A DNA stretch of 64,000 nt from Unio delphinus. Lineage: Eukaryota > Mollusca > Bivalvia > Unionida > Unionidae. The position numbers and the translations under genes were made by a program. Below the pieces are notes generated by a model. It saw only the letters and a program-made list of their open reading frames with translations, did not search any database and was not told the DNA's origin. This document shows, piece by piece, positions 36,331 through 48,257 of the stretch. Location of the stretch: assembly GCA_029339505.1 (NCBI GenBank), contig JAQISU010000179.1:8822501-8886500 (forward strand), read 5' to 3'. Numbering within the stretch: position 1 is the stretch's first letter; each line of letters begins with the position of its first letter.

Positions 36331-37599
36331 CTATGTCAAGTTTTGTAAAATTCAATAAATAATTTAATTTCCAAGTACAAAGTGAAATTTTCACAAGAAC
36401 TTACAATAATGCAAATTAAATTCCAAATAGTCGTAAAAGACTTATCACAAGTCCAAATGTATTTAGTTCCAAATTAATTAAAGTGGTATTCCAAATAAGT
36501 TCCAATATTGAATGTGTTGATGTGCCTGTAGTTTCAAATAAGGTATTGTACCAATGGCCTGAGATGTGATGATGTGCTAACAGTCTTTTGATGTATCACA
36601 ATAATATAATCTCAAATGTTCTATCTGAATTCACTGTAATTCTAAATTAATGTTCCAGTCCAAGAATATTAGATTTGGAACTTATTTCCAGTGAATAATA
36701 ACTTGAATAAATAATTCCACCCAAATGAAATATCGAATACAACAATAAGATTCTGCCTCTCATGCTAAATGCAAGAATGAGTAATTTCTCAAGTAAACAA
36801 CATTATATAAAAACTGAAGACACAAAAGTAGAACCAGGATGAGGGTCAAAGGTTCATTTCTTAAATGCTCTATACTTTTCAACAAGACAGGGTCTATTAT
36901 TAAAATTCAAATAAAGAACAAGTATCAGGTACAACAGGTTCATCATGGGGGAATTCGAATATCATTGACCCAGACCCAAATAAACATATTTAAATCAATT
37001 GATAATGATCTTAACATTTAAGCCACTCTCACAAAGAAACATTAATTGTGTATTAGTTGTTTACAAAATAAAATATACTGGTCTGGTAGACAATGAAATT
37101 TATTTTAGACATGGTGAGGTCCAAAATAAAATTATACATAACATACAATCATGGAGAAATCAAACAAAGAAATACAAATAAAATATATTATTACATGAGC
37201 AATCCTCTCAGTAAGAGTGGAGATAAAAAAAACTGTAATAATGGCTGTTTCTGTAGCTTGTTTTCTTAAGGAACTGCACTTTTCTTTTCTAGTGTTGTGA
37301 TTTCCGATTACTTTAGAATGATGTATTGTTAGCATTTTATACAAAATTATGGGACTCTGTGCTCTTTTTTTCCTTCATGAAAACCAGATTTAGTGGGTAT
37401 ACATTTCTTGTGACATTTTAATGCTACCATACAAATTAAAAACTTAAGGGAAATTACTCTTAATAAGTGCGAAATCTGGCCTTTAGGCACACACCTATTT
37501 GATCACAAATTATCATTATCCTCTCCAATTACCAATTTTACTTTTATTGATCCATAACCCATAGATTGTCTATTGCCTTTATCAATTTATATTATGGGC
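36331..37599. other. Unique AT-rich sequence
   Basis: No gene seen. Repetition of 'ttccaaat' between 36420 and 36660 suggests a very old tandem array. Confidence 0.45.
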
Positions 37600-37890
37600 T
37601 TGTGCTGTTAGCTGACTATCTAGGTGGTCTTCACAGCATCCAGACTGATTTCGCTACCAAGCAAAACCACCTAAACAAGAACTGTGGAGAGACATTCCTG
37701 CAATTTAGAGGTTACAGGCCATAGAGGCCAATAAATACTGGTGCTTATCTGGTGGGAGATATGCATACACACTCCTATGGGGTCTCCTCCCTTTCACCCC
37801 ATAGCATCGCTACCTGCTGGTCTGTTACAGAAACCTAACAGCAGCACAGAGGAAGCCTTGTGGTTCTGTGCAGTGTAGTCTACTACAAAC
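37600..37890. other. Locally GC-richer unique block
   Basis: The sequence is close to half G+C in an otherwise roughly one-third G+C window ('ggggtctcctccctttcacc', 'ctacctgctggtctgttaca'). No frame on either strand is long enough or conserved-looking to call an exon. Could be an untranslated exon, ncRNA or regulatory DNA. Confidence 0.3.
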
Positions 37891-38680
37891 AGATGGTTGT
37901 ACAGTAGTGCTAAAATGTGGATCTTGAGTTCTCAGTTGATAACAAAAATCGAAATAAAAATAATAATGCAGCATGTGGTACAATGTTTATTATCAATCAA
38001 AATCTTTATGAAAATGGATATCAATCTAATAGATTTAACTTACTGTACCACAAAAATTTACCATATTTAAATACACATTATTTCTCTGTTAACGTGCTAT
38101 GCCCTACACATCATTTTGAGTATAAAGTTTTCCCTTACAAATGAAGGAAGCATTCCTGATGTCAAATTTCCAAAGTTAAACACTTTCTAGTAGCAAAATT
38201 GAATAAAGAGCATCAAGCATGATGTCATAACCTCTCTACATGTTAACCATTTGGGTCATTAATTGTCAAAGGAATTCGAACATCAATACATGTATATTTC
38301 TGTTTAATGGATAATCAATGATAATTATCAAGCAGAAAATAACCAAGATTAAAGTGATCTTGACTATGCAGTAGTGGTTCCTTTGCTAACTAAAGCATTT
38401 CTCTGCAATTTTTATTACCTTGATTGGCACAAAAATGGTCAACCTTGTTTGTGCTGATGCACTATTAAACCATATACATGTACATATATACATGCTACAA
38501 TAAAAGACAAAAAAAAAAAAAAAAAAGGACATTATTTTATGTGATAGGAAAGTAGGCCTAATGTATTTTTCTAGAGTTGATAAAACCAGACACTATGCTT
38601 CCAAATTAATTTCATAATATTTGTATAACTTTTGATTGGTACTATATGGTCAATATTTGCTGATGTGCCATTAAACCTAT
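37891..38680. other. Unique AT-rich sequence with poly-A
   Basis: An A run at 38509-38526 is the only notable feature. Confidence 0.5.
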
Positions 38681-38721
38681 GTATGTATGTATGTATGTAT
38701 GTATGTATGTATGTATGTATG

Positions 38722-38807
<86 letters not shown>
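38681..38807. repeat. Compound microsatellite (GTAT)n(AT)n
   Basis: About 12 GTAT units continue directly into about 40 AT units. Confidence 0.98.
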
Positions 38808-38810
<3 letters not shown>

Positions 38811-38967
38811 ACAACAGAGTTATAAAGACATAAAACAATAAAAAGAACATTCAATTGTACCTTTCTCAAATAAAGAACTGACTGAAATTTCTTGAGGTAA
38901 GCATCATTCAAGCTTTCTTCAGGTGTGTCCTCACAACTAACAAGTCAAAGATCTGAGGTTGGTTGAA

Positions 38968-39106
38968 TGTTATGGGTCTAACAAGATTTTTCAGCACATG
39001 ATAGGTTATACATGGTGGCCAGTATATTTGGTGGAAGCAAAAATCCAAGAAAACCTCAGGAAGAACCACTGACCTTTGGGATGCTCCTGGCAAGCTTTCT
39101 CATGTA
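38968..39106 (-). mobile_element. SINE-A copy 9, 5' truncated
   Basis: Tail and body are present ('tttttcagcacatgatagg', 'tggtggccagtatatttgg', 'cctggcaagctttctcatgt'), but the tRNA-like head is absent. Confidence 0.85.
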
Positions 39107-40235
39107 TTTTTATCATACCCTTAGTTTTTTAAAATTAATTTTAAAGGTTTTCTCTCCAGTTAGGATATTTAGTGTCCACTAACAGAGCTAATTAGGCCCT
39201 AACTCTTCAGTACACAAACATGAGGCATATACCATAAGCCTTGCTTTTGATAAGTGACATAATTCAATAACCTTTGAACTGTGAAACTTTGAACTGTTAA
39301 CCTTTGAACTTTCAACAGTGAAACTCATCTACACCCGCACTCATTTATATGTTATTTCACAATTTAAATATAAACAGCACCCAACGAGTTAACTTTAATC
39401 ATAAATTTCAACAAAGCCACTGTGGCACAAAATGTAGGTTACAGAGATTCCTTTTACAACAAAGTACTTAACAAAGATGTATCCATCACAAAGTTTCATG
39501 ATTCTATGAGTGACAGTGTACATGTGGTTAAAAAGATGATCAAAAAAATTAAACAAAGTTAATATCAGCTGAAATATAGGTCACAATAAGCTTTAGTTGT
39601 TGTAGTGTGTCACTAACATAGATGTATATCATCATTATAATTCAAGCATGAACGGCCTAAGAAATGAACATAAAAACGTAACCCATGTGTATAAAAGGAT
39701 AAAATATGAGCCGTAACATAAGAATACTTTTGAACTAACAAAACAGTGCTCATCAACATGCGTTCCCTCACCAAACTTCAAGATTCCAAATAGATACGTA
39801 CATGTATAGCATGCCAAAATACTATATGATATAAGCTAAACAACAAAACTTAACCATAACCAGTCAAATGTTTAATGTAGGCTGCTATGACCCTTTTTTA
39901 TGGGTATGGTACTAAAAGAGATATATATAATAATCAAGTTTAATGATAACAGCTTTCAACATTCCAAAATTAAGGAACCAAATGGGCTAAGGGGGTAGGG
40001 GTTAAACAGAAGAAAAAGATGGGGGGAGAAAAGACAGATGACAGAGAGTACTGAGTAGACATGTGAGTGATATCTAATCAAACATAAGCAGAAACATGTC
40101 CAGAATTTTCAGTTTACAAAATTCGAGCTCTGAATAGAGACACACAGGGCAGCAAATGTGCTGAATTCTTCACCATTCATAAGACAACAAAAACTGATAG
40201 TACAGATGGGCAATTCTTTTAAACCAATGTCATGT
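39107..40235. other. Unique sequence, no gene seen
   Basis: Short local repetition of 'cctttgaact' near 39268-39310. Otherwise empty. Confidence 0.5.
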
Positions 40236-40335
40236 AGCGAAAATTCCTTTCCAAAGTCAGTAAAAAAAATCCTTTCCATTGTTAGGAAAATTTCTTTCCA
40301 TTGTAAGGAAAATTCCTTTCCATTGTAAGGAAAGT
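40236..40335. repeat. Minisatellite, ~23-bp unit, 4 copies
   Basis: Units 'aaaattcctttccattgta' plus 'agg', with the left unit diverged. Confidence 0.93.
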
Positions 40336-40974
40336 AGTGCCTTATTCTCAATCGTGGGCTGTACTAAATAAAACACAAACACACACACAGACACACAGAC
40401 AGAAACCAGATGCAGATCTAGGAATCAATTTCATTGAAGAATATTTATTTCAAAATAATAATGAATACAATTAATACTCTCCATTCATGTGCATTTTATT
40501 TTATTTTATTTTGACTTCACCAGCACTGAAATGTAACTTTATTTGCAATTTGTTCAATGAAAGTTTTCAGTAATGGATCATGCACATCATGATCACATCA
40601 TTTTGATGCAATGGGAACAGGATGGCATGTTAGCCATAAAATCAGAGTCTTCTCAAAGCAATTCTAGGCATCAATTAACATTTTGGGGAGGGAGCCATAG
40701 TACAGAGGTCAAGATCATTCCCCTGTGACTATAAATCCCCACAAAAAATCCTTCAAATTTTACCATATTGGATCAAAAGGGGAGCATTTTTAATAATTAG
40801 CCAGGAACAGAAATTTCTGAAATCAGGGAATTTTATGACATTTTCTTGTCTGGTCTCAGTTGCTTTAGCAATTGACTTGTAATCCATGGGTCACTAGATT
40901 AATCCCCAATCAGGCCATCCAGGGTCATCTACTACAGTATGACCTTGCGAAGGGAACTTGGCTCCCATTTCCTC
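40336..40974. other. Unique sequence
   Basis: Only short (AC) and (ATTTT) runs at 40375-40400 and 40495-40515. Confidence 0.5.
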
Positions 40975-41880
40975 AGCATGATAACCTTAAAAACCAATCA
41001 TTCTGAAACTTGGCACTGACTACAAACTGCACTTAAGATCTGCACAAATTTCATAGAGGACAAACTAGACACCCTTTGAAAACTTTTGATGAAAACCCCA
41101 AACCAATGTAAACAAAATTTAACAAGATTTTTAATATGTACATCACTGCAGCCATATTAAATGTCTGTAGGGCACCATTTTCATTCAGGACCAACTAGAT
41201 ATTATAAGAAGTCTTTAGGTGAAAACCCTATACTGATCCATGTATAACCAATAATTCTGAAAGAGCAACAATAACATGATATTCAAGATGGCGACCATAT
41301 TTGAGGTCAGACTGGCACCTTCGAATTCAGTCCAACTCAATATCACAATTAGTCAACTTGTGAAAACCCCTTGTCAACATAACTCTTCATTTATGAGGAG
41401 CAGCAAAAACAGGATTTTCAAGATGGCTGCCATCATGGTCATAATGGATGTGAGATTGGCTTAGTATCATCTATACACCATTGGAAGTATTTTGGTGAAA
41501 ACCCAATATTGAAAAAAACTTCCTTCTTGAAGAAGCTGTGATAAGATTTTCCATATTAGATATCAGATCGACACAGCTCTTATTTAAGACTTAACAGACG
41601 CCATAAGACGTACACTGGTGAAAACCACAAGATTATAGGACTTTCTATTATTGTGGAGTGGCAAGATGGCCACTGTGGTGACCATACTGGACATAGATAA
41701 GTATCCTTTTAATTTAGGACCAAGCAGATATCACAAGAACTCTTTCAGTGAAAATCTTGTGTTGCGAAGGAGTAGCAGAAACAAGATTTTCAAAATGGCT
41801 GCTGTACTGAGATTTCTGAGCAAAAGTAGTATGCTTGAATATCCTGAAAATGGCTTCAAAAATTTGAATGAAATATGAAA
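40975..41880. repeat. Degenerate 'CCATnnTGG' repeat, copy 3 (largest)
   Basis: Five to six diverged units of about 110-150 bp. Each has 'ttcaagatggc' (near 41283, 41413, 41663 and 41788), a 'gccatnatggtcata'-like core, 'ggaccaactagatatnat' and 'ggtgaaaaccc'. Short open frames here arise from the repeat. Confidence 0.8.
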
Positions 41881-42646
41881 TTTTGAATTCTTAATGAAAT
41901 TATCTCCAGAAAAAATAGAAATCTCTCAACCAAACAATCAATAGATCAACATTTGCTCCAGAAATTTATATCAAACATGAATGAAATTTTGATTACTTAA
42001 TGATAATTCCCACTTCAACTTTTACTTGCATATATTAAATTTGAAAATATTTTTGACAGACAAATACAATACAATATCATGCGCATGTTGATATAAAAAT
42101 ATTTCAGCTATTTCTCATTTCATTTCAAGACTTTAAACCTATTCCGTTTTTGCAATTATTAGAAACACATCAAACAATTACTCTCAGAGGCTATAGCTCG
42201 ATATCCTACTTTTCAGTGTAATGGTAATTTCTCTTTTCAAATCAGAACAAACAACGCCCCCATATTTTGGAGTAGCAATATAAAAAAAATTCAAACTTAT
42301 TTACTGCCTTGGCTTATAACCTAATAGTTCTGCACTACAAGAAAGTCATCTATGGTTATGTTTGCTCCATGCTGGAGCCATTTGTTCACCACATGGTGCA
42401 TGTGTTCAGTATTGTTCACATAAAAATGGAAACATGGTTGATTTTATGATAATTTGATGGTGGCCTGTTGTAAAGCAGAGGCAGGAGGAAAGGTAATGGC
42501 TGATCAATAAAAGAACAGTATTTATGGCTTGCACAAAGATGCACATGATATGGCACTCTCTTGATCCATATTCTGCAAAAAATGGCTTCAATCAGGTTGT
42601 GATAAAATTTTAAAAAAAGGAGCCAACTATACCCTCATTTGATATA
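41881..42646. other. Unique sequence, no gene seen
   Basis: Nothing recognised. Confidence 0.5.
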
Positions 42647-42733
42647 ATGGGTTAATGGCTTGATCATAATGGCCCCATGGCTTGATCATAGTGGCCCCAT
42701 GGCTTGATCATAGTCAGGCCCATGGCTTGATAA
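42647..42733. repeat. Left part of 'gcttgatcat' minisatellite
   Basis: Units 'atggcttgatcatagtggcc' repeat about four times. The same unit resumes at 43640, on the other side of the LINE fragment. Confidence 0.85.
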
Positions 42734-42735
42734 AA

Positions 42736-43640
42736 ATAATAATAATAATAATGAGGACTTTGTACAGCGCCTAATTTAGCTCTTAGCGCTTTACAATATA
42801 TATAATGATATGACTACAAAAAACAAAACAAACACCATGAAATTAGAAAATATATTTTAAAAAATGCTGAAAATATTTAAGGTAGGAAACATTATTAGGC
42901 CTTTAAGTTTGTTCTTGCAGTCGAAAAAGGTGAGTTTTAAGAGCACTCTTGAATGGGATCACTGTCTTTGTATCTCATTTCAATGGGCAAATTTGATCCA
43001 AGTTGCTGGGACCTAATATGCAAAAGAATGTTGTCCATATGACTTCGTTTTCATAGTGGGAATAATGAGTATACGATTTGTCAGAAGAAGAGCAAAAGTA
43101 TCTTGCTGGTGTGAATGGGTGAGGCTAGATAGGTATGCTGGACTGGATTCCATCAGTGAAATTTAGCACAGAGAACAAATTTTGAGTTTGATTCTAGATT
43201 GAATGGATAGCCAGAGTAGGGTAGCATCATGGAGGTGTGCTCTGATCGCGGTACTCTAAGGATGAACCGAGCCTGTGTTTTGAACATTTTGAAGTTTTGG
43301 AGTTGATATTGAGACGAACCAGCCAGAACTGAGTTAGAGTAGTCCAGTCTTGAAAGTAGACAAGTGTTTTAGTGGAATCAAATGAAAGATATTTGCAAAT
43401 GGAGCTGATGCGTCTCAGCTCAATATATGCAGTCTTGCATCTGTTCATGACATCATGTTGCAATGTCAAAGTACTGTCTAAAGTAACACCTATGTTTCGT
43501 ACTGACTGTGTGAATTTAGTGTTGGTGTTGCTGATATTTATTGTTTGGAGTAAAGTATGTAAATGAGAACGTCTTTGTGCTGTGATCAGAATGGCCTCAG
43601 CTTTATCATCATTCATCAGCAGCTTGTTACATGTCATCCT
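42736..43640 (-). pseudogene. CR1/L2-like LINE 3' end, decayed
   Basis: The minus strand encodes the C-terminal part of a non-LTR reverse transcriptase. In the first frame (43637-43350) I read 'LLMNDDKAEAILI', 'SVRNIGVTLDSTLT', 'CKTAYIELRRISSI' and 'FDSTKTLVY'. After a frameshift near 43350 the order continues as 'LRVPRSEHT' and, past further lesions, 'FKSALKTHLFRLQ' near 42930. This is the usual end of Jockey-superfamily (CR1/L2) proteins. The 3' UTR on the minus strand has 'aaagcgctaagagc' and ends in (TTA)n at 42736-42755. The catalytic FADD-containing part is missing (5' truncation), so the copy is inactive. Confidence 0.88.
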
Positions 43641-43850
43641 TAATCATAGTAGATCAATGACTTGATCATAGTGGGCCAGTGGTTTTATCATAGTAGATGA
43701 CTGGCCTGATCATAGCGCAACAGCTTGATCAGTGGGCCAATGGCTTGATCAGTGGCCCAATATTCATTCATACTGCAATGGTTTGATTATAGATGACCAC
43801 TGGCATGATCATAGTGGTCCAATGGCTTGATCATAATGTACCAGCCTCAT
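43641..43850. repeat. Right part of 'gcttgatcat' minisatellite
   Basis: About nine degenerate units with 'tggcttgatcatagtgg' and variants such as 'gttttatcatagtag' and 'cagcttgatcagtgg'. Confidence 0.85.
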
Positions 43851-44769
43851 AATAAAGTGCAATATTATTTGCAGTCTATTTGACCTGTTACTAGCATAAA
43901 AAAACAAATAAATTACCATCTTTGAGATTCTCTTCTTTGATGCCACTGACTGAATATTATTAAAAATTAGTTCATGCACTTAGCTTGTCTTTACCTGCAG
44001 TAAGTTGTCTACCGAAAAGGTAAATATATTTATAGAAATACTTGGACACAAGAACTCAATCTTTAGACACAATCTGTCTTAAAAGACCAACTAATTTTTG
44101 GCAGAAATAGTGGTCTTTTAAGAAGGGTTGTACTGTATCATCTAACTTCAGACACTTACATTAATGTAATAAATGTTTTGTCAAGTGTGGAAGTAGCTTG
44201 TGAAAACATGAGCGTTATTTGATTAACCTAAACTGAGCTGCACTATAAGTTCCATTCTGGAACGTTCTCTCATTAGTATTCATTCATCATCTACCAGCAC
44301 TATTTCCAACGATTCCCACATTTTTTGACTTGCTTCTCTTTACAAACTATTACTTCAGTCTGTTTCCTTAATTTTATGAGTACAAAGGTTTTTCACAAAA
44401 ATAGTAAGGATTTTTATTTTTAAAATTTATACTGCAAACATATTATTGATTTACTGAATATAGTACTAGCAGCAAAACTGCCAGGGTAAATCCTCAGATC
44501 CCCACATGTACCGATACCAATGTCTTTACTGATTAAATGACAAACTGTCTACTTGAATATATTTCATCCCTTTTGTCATCCAACATCCAAATATGTTTTT
44601 GTCAAAAATACATCACACTAGCGACATTCTAAGACTTGGAAAACTACCGCAAACCTTGAATATTTTGATTGGTAAATATGATATCAGATGCCATCTTTGT
44701 GTCTATAACCTTCAGAAACTTTGGCCATTGCTAGCACCTAAACAACAATGGATGGATATCCATTCTTTA
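43851..44769. other. Unique sequence; possible dispersed repeat D
   Basis: 44040-44140 has 'ctgtcttaaaagaccaacta' and 'gtggtcttttaagaaggg', resembling other repeat-D traces. No gene seen. Confidence 0.4.
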
Positions 44770-45480
44770 ACAAATATGAGTATCTTTTATTTTCTGTAGT
44801 CCAACAAACATGCCCAGAGGGTACAATAGGGTAAAGACCCAGGAGATACAGGACAACAGGTAATGAGAAAACCCACAATTCCACATGTAGGGTAAAAGAC
44901 CAAATGACAGCTTCAGGATACCATGACAACTTGTTTGGCTGATACAACTGTACCCAAAGTATGAATACCATTACTTTGATGTGACACTGAATAGAGGAAA
45001 AATGACAGGCAAGTGAGTTAGAATGCCAGAAAGCAGCTTTGAAGACATCATCAAAAGTGGATTGATTAAAAAAAAATCCAATGAGAGATTGATCAGCTTT
45101 TTGATGAACAATCCACCTCAAGATGCCAGCTGCCAATATATCAAAAGTACCTTTTACGGAGAGAAAAAGCCAGCTACAACATTTTCCTCTTGATCAGTAG
45201 TTTCTTCCTCAGCAATAATTTTCTGGGATCACTGACCAACAGGGTGCATTGCTGAAGATCTCCGGTGCCATGATTTTGTTAAGTTCTGACTCCATAAAGA
45301 AGCTAGGGGATTATTGTGGACTCTGTGATGAACCTGGAGGGATTATCTTGAATGCTGGGAAGGCAGAGACATACAGTCAATCCCAACTCTGACTGAGGGC
45401 ATCAACCACTTATACCCCTTGTCTGGCACTGGTGAGAATAATGAAGCTTGCTGCCTAGCAACCACTGGCCTTCCCACATA
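44770..45480. other. Possible exon-like region, unassigned
   Basis: On the plus strand a strong acceptor-like 'cttttattttctgtag' (ending 44800) and a donor-like 'caacaggtaatgag' (around 44860) bracket about 60 bases open in one frame ('PTNMPRGYNRVKTQEIQDN'). On the minus strand a 132-codon open frame (45136-44738) starts at TTG. I recognise neither. 45240-45470 is GC-richer than its surroundings. No gene is called. Confidence 0.15.
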
Positions 45481-45624
45481 CAAAAAAATTGTCTCAATGT
45501 ATATTGCAGTCTGCCCCTAAGTATTCCATACTCAACAATTTTTATTTACCACTTGTTATCAACAATTTTTCTAGCTTTAACTGCCAAAAAATAAATGTGA
45601 GATACTGAGCAGCCATGTAACCAA

Positions 45625-45990
45625 AAAAGTGATGTCTTTTAAGCTAGCCACCATGGCAGCCATTTGGTCAAATCAAATACCCATAAATGTCAAGATTATT
45701 TTCATCTCCGTGGTTGCCATGTTGTACATCAATCAGATCAGCATCATTTTCATCTAAATGTTGTAATAAATCGATCAATGAAAATAATATGTTAATAGGA
45801 CCATCCATCCAGCAATGAGATTTTTCATAAGACTGCACTTGCAACCATATTGGATACTCATGTGGTGCTATTTCTTTTCTAGACCAACTAGATCTCAATA
45901 AGAAACTCTATGACAAATTGTATGACTTTCCTCCAAGTAACATAGAATGATTCATAATAACAAACAGCTAATAATGGACGATGGATGGAC
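45625..45990. repeat. Degenerate 'CCATnnTGG' repeat, copy 4
   Basis: 'ccaccatggcagccatttgg', 'gcaaccatattggatactc', 'ctagaccaactagatctcaa' and, near the end, 'taatggacgatggatgga' match the other copies. Confidence 0.65.
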
Positions 45991-47034
45991 AACAGAACTA
46001 GGTCTATGGCACAAGATTTAAGTTTATCACTGAGTTTCCACTCAAAGAAAATCAAGAGTAACAAATTCAAGGTTGTAAATGACTGGTTAAAATTAAAAAT
46101 CAAACCAAAGCTCAAAATCAAAACTCATATGTTCCTTTATAAACAAACACAAGCAAAAGGTTGAAGGACAAAAGTGTCAATAATTTTTAATTAGCCATCA
46201 CATGGAACAATTATGGCAGAAATGATTTGTATTACTGGTTGCTTATGATAGATGAAGCAGCCGTAGGAAATATCAATTCTGGATATTACAATATACTCAC
46301 TTATAAGTCATGTCAAATAATGAGCTGACCAATCAGGGTACATGTTACTTGTTCTACAAATTACTCCTATCAAACTGCACAGACCCAAAACTACTGGTGT
46401 ATTATGCAATGTCAGATCTGGGCCTATGCGATTTTTATTAAGCTCAACTTATATGAAGGCATATATAGTAAAGAGAACAGATATGACCCCATAACAAATT
46501 ATATAGATGATCTTTTCAAAGATTTTATCACAGGAAATTATTCTGTACTTTATCTTAATCAAAATAACGTAATATGCACCATGTAATAAAATCTCTTTCC
46601 TGGGTTTGCTAACATTTCCAGTCAATGAAATTTGGTTAAACTGTTAACTGTACTTGAAACAAGTATGTTATTCCATTATATAAGCATGTGTTAAATTAAT
46701 TTATGCCACTGGTATCTTGAGAGGCTTACACTTTTGCATCCATTTTCAAAATTAAAAGTATTTCTGGAATCCAAATTCGTTTTAATTTCACACAAGCTTC
46801 ACTGATAAACATATAAATATTCCAGCACTGTTTTAACTGACAATTTGGTTTTGAAAATCTCCAGGCCTTTAATATGTATCCAGATTTACATACTGATCAA
46901 GAGTAAAACGCATACATCACTCCTTGAATCCCAATTCAAACTGTCAAGTATCTAAAGACACCATGACAATGACAGGGTCTGGCGAATTTCAGAATCCGAT
47001 GGTATTGCCTGGCAGAGTATACCTTTAAAAGAAC
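45991..47034. other. Unique sequence, no gene seen
   Basis: A lone 'atgcaatgtcagatctgggc' near 46405 echoes the 2.1 and 48.1 kb repeats. Confidence 0.45.
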
Positions 47035-47077
47035 CTGGTCTGGAGACCAGAAAGCTAGGAGTACACGTCCTAGCTTT
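47035..47077. repeat. Two abutting perfect hairpins
   Basis: Hairpin 1: CTGGTCT (47035-47041), GG, AGACCAG (47044-47050). Hairpin 2 starts at the very next base: AAAGCTAGGA (47051-47060), a 7-base loop, TCCTAGCTTT (47068-47077). All 17 pairs are exact. Confidence 0.95.
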
Positions 47078-47602
47078 AGTTTCTATTCTCAGCAAAATAA
47101 AAGAGTGACTTTTCAGCAAGTTCTGTATGATTGGTTCACACAAATCTCAAGCTCAAACTCAAACTAAAGTTCTACAGTTTTATGACCTTCAGGAAAGCTT
47201 CAATAAACAGCACAGCCCAAATTACAATGAGTGTTCCATGAAAGCTAGTCACACCTTAATATAAATGCTGAACAAACCTGTATCTGACATACAAAAGCAG
47301 TACAAGAAGTCTGCTTTCACAGGCATGGCAGGAACTTCCAGCATTTGGCTACATGCATTACCTGCAAGCTTCAACTGAATTCAGAAAATGATAAAGATGA
47401 CTTTCAAAAATTTAAAGACCATGCTGACACTGAGAAAATCATTAGGTCTAAAGTAGGTCAGACAACATATGGATTATTTTGAGTTATGGTTCAAAATAGA
47501 ATCAAATCTCAAAACATTATAGTATATAGATTCACAAGTCAACTATGCAAAGTCACACTCACATAAGCCATCATTGTGTCCCCTGACAAGTTCTTATAAT
47601 TT
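47078..47602. other. Unique sequence, no gene seen
   Basis: Nothing recognised. Confidence 0.5.
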
Positions 47603-47697
47603 TTGTTGTAGGGTTTAACGCCATTTTTCAGCACATGATAGGCTATACATGGCAGTCAGTATTAATGGTGGAGGAAGAACCCGGCAAAATCCCCAGG
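47603..47697 (-). mobile_element. SINE-A copy 10, 3' part only
   Basis: Only the tail-proximal 95 bp remain ('gtagggtttaacgccatttt', 'gtggaggaagaacccggc'), consistent with 5' truncation. No TSD recognised. Confidence 0.85.
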
Positions 47698-48058
47698 TTT
47701 GATAATCAATGATCAACTGTATCAAACTGAATAATATGATGATAACTTCGCTCCAATATCACAGGACGAAATATTTATAATTAAAAAATACTTTTTACAA
47801 ATTGTTGCACTTCATATGAAAAGCACTTACTTGTAACAACACACAGCAGAAACAGGTATTCTGTGTACGAAATCAACCCTGAAAAAAGACAAAAATTATC
47901 TGTAATAATTCTCTGAATGATAAGCATAACGCTAGCATGAAGATATAATAACGTTACAGTCCAAACTGTGTCACAATAACGTATCGTATTATAAAATGTT
48001 ATATCCCTTTATAACTACTACATATACTAAGTAGTCAAATAGCAAACAACCTAGAACT
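47698..48058. other. Unique spacer
   Basis: Nothing recognised. Confidence 0.5.
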
Positions 48059-48257
48059 TGATCTGCCACTGCATTATGTGATAGAAGAGTCTATGTTGTT
48101 TGCAGATGAACTGGGCCTATAATTCATCTGCCACTGCATTATGTGATAGAAGAGTCTATGTTGTTTGCAGATGAACTGGGCCTATAATTGATCTGCCACT
48201 GCATTATGTGATAGAAGAGTCTATGTTGTTTGCAGATGAACTGGGCCTATAATTGAT
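48059..48257. repeat. 65-bp tandem triplication
   Basis: Three nearly identical 65-bp units begin at 48061, 48126 and 48191: 'atctgccactgcattatgtg', 'atagaagagtctatgttg', 'tttgcagatgaactgggcc', 'tataattg'. Only one base differs, so the amplification is recent. Confidence 0.98.

Noticed and set aside
44255..44267. Heat-shock-element match (TTCTGGAACGTTC)
   Set aside because: Nine fixed bases over 64 kb and two strands are expected about 0.5 times by chance, and no gene lies beside it.
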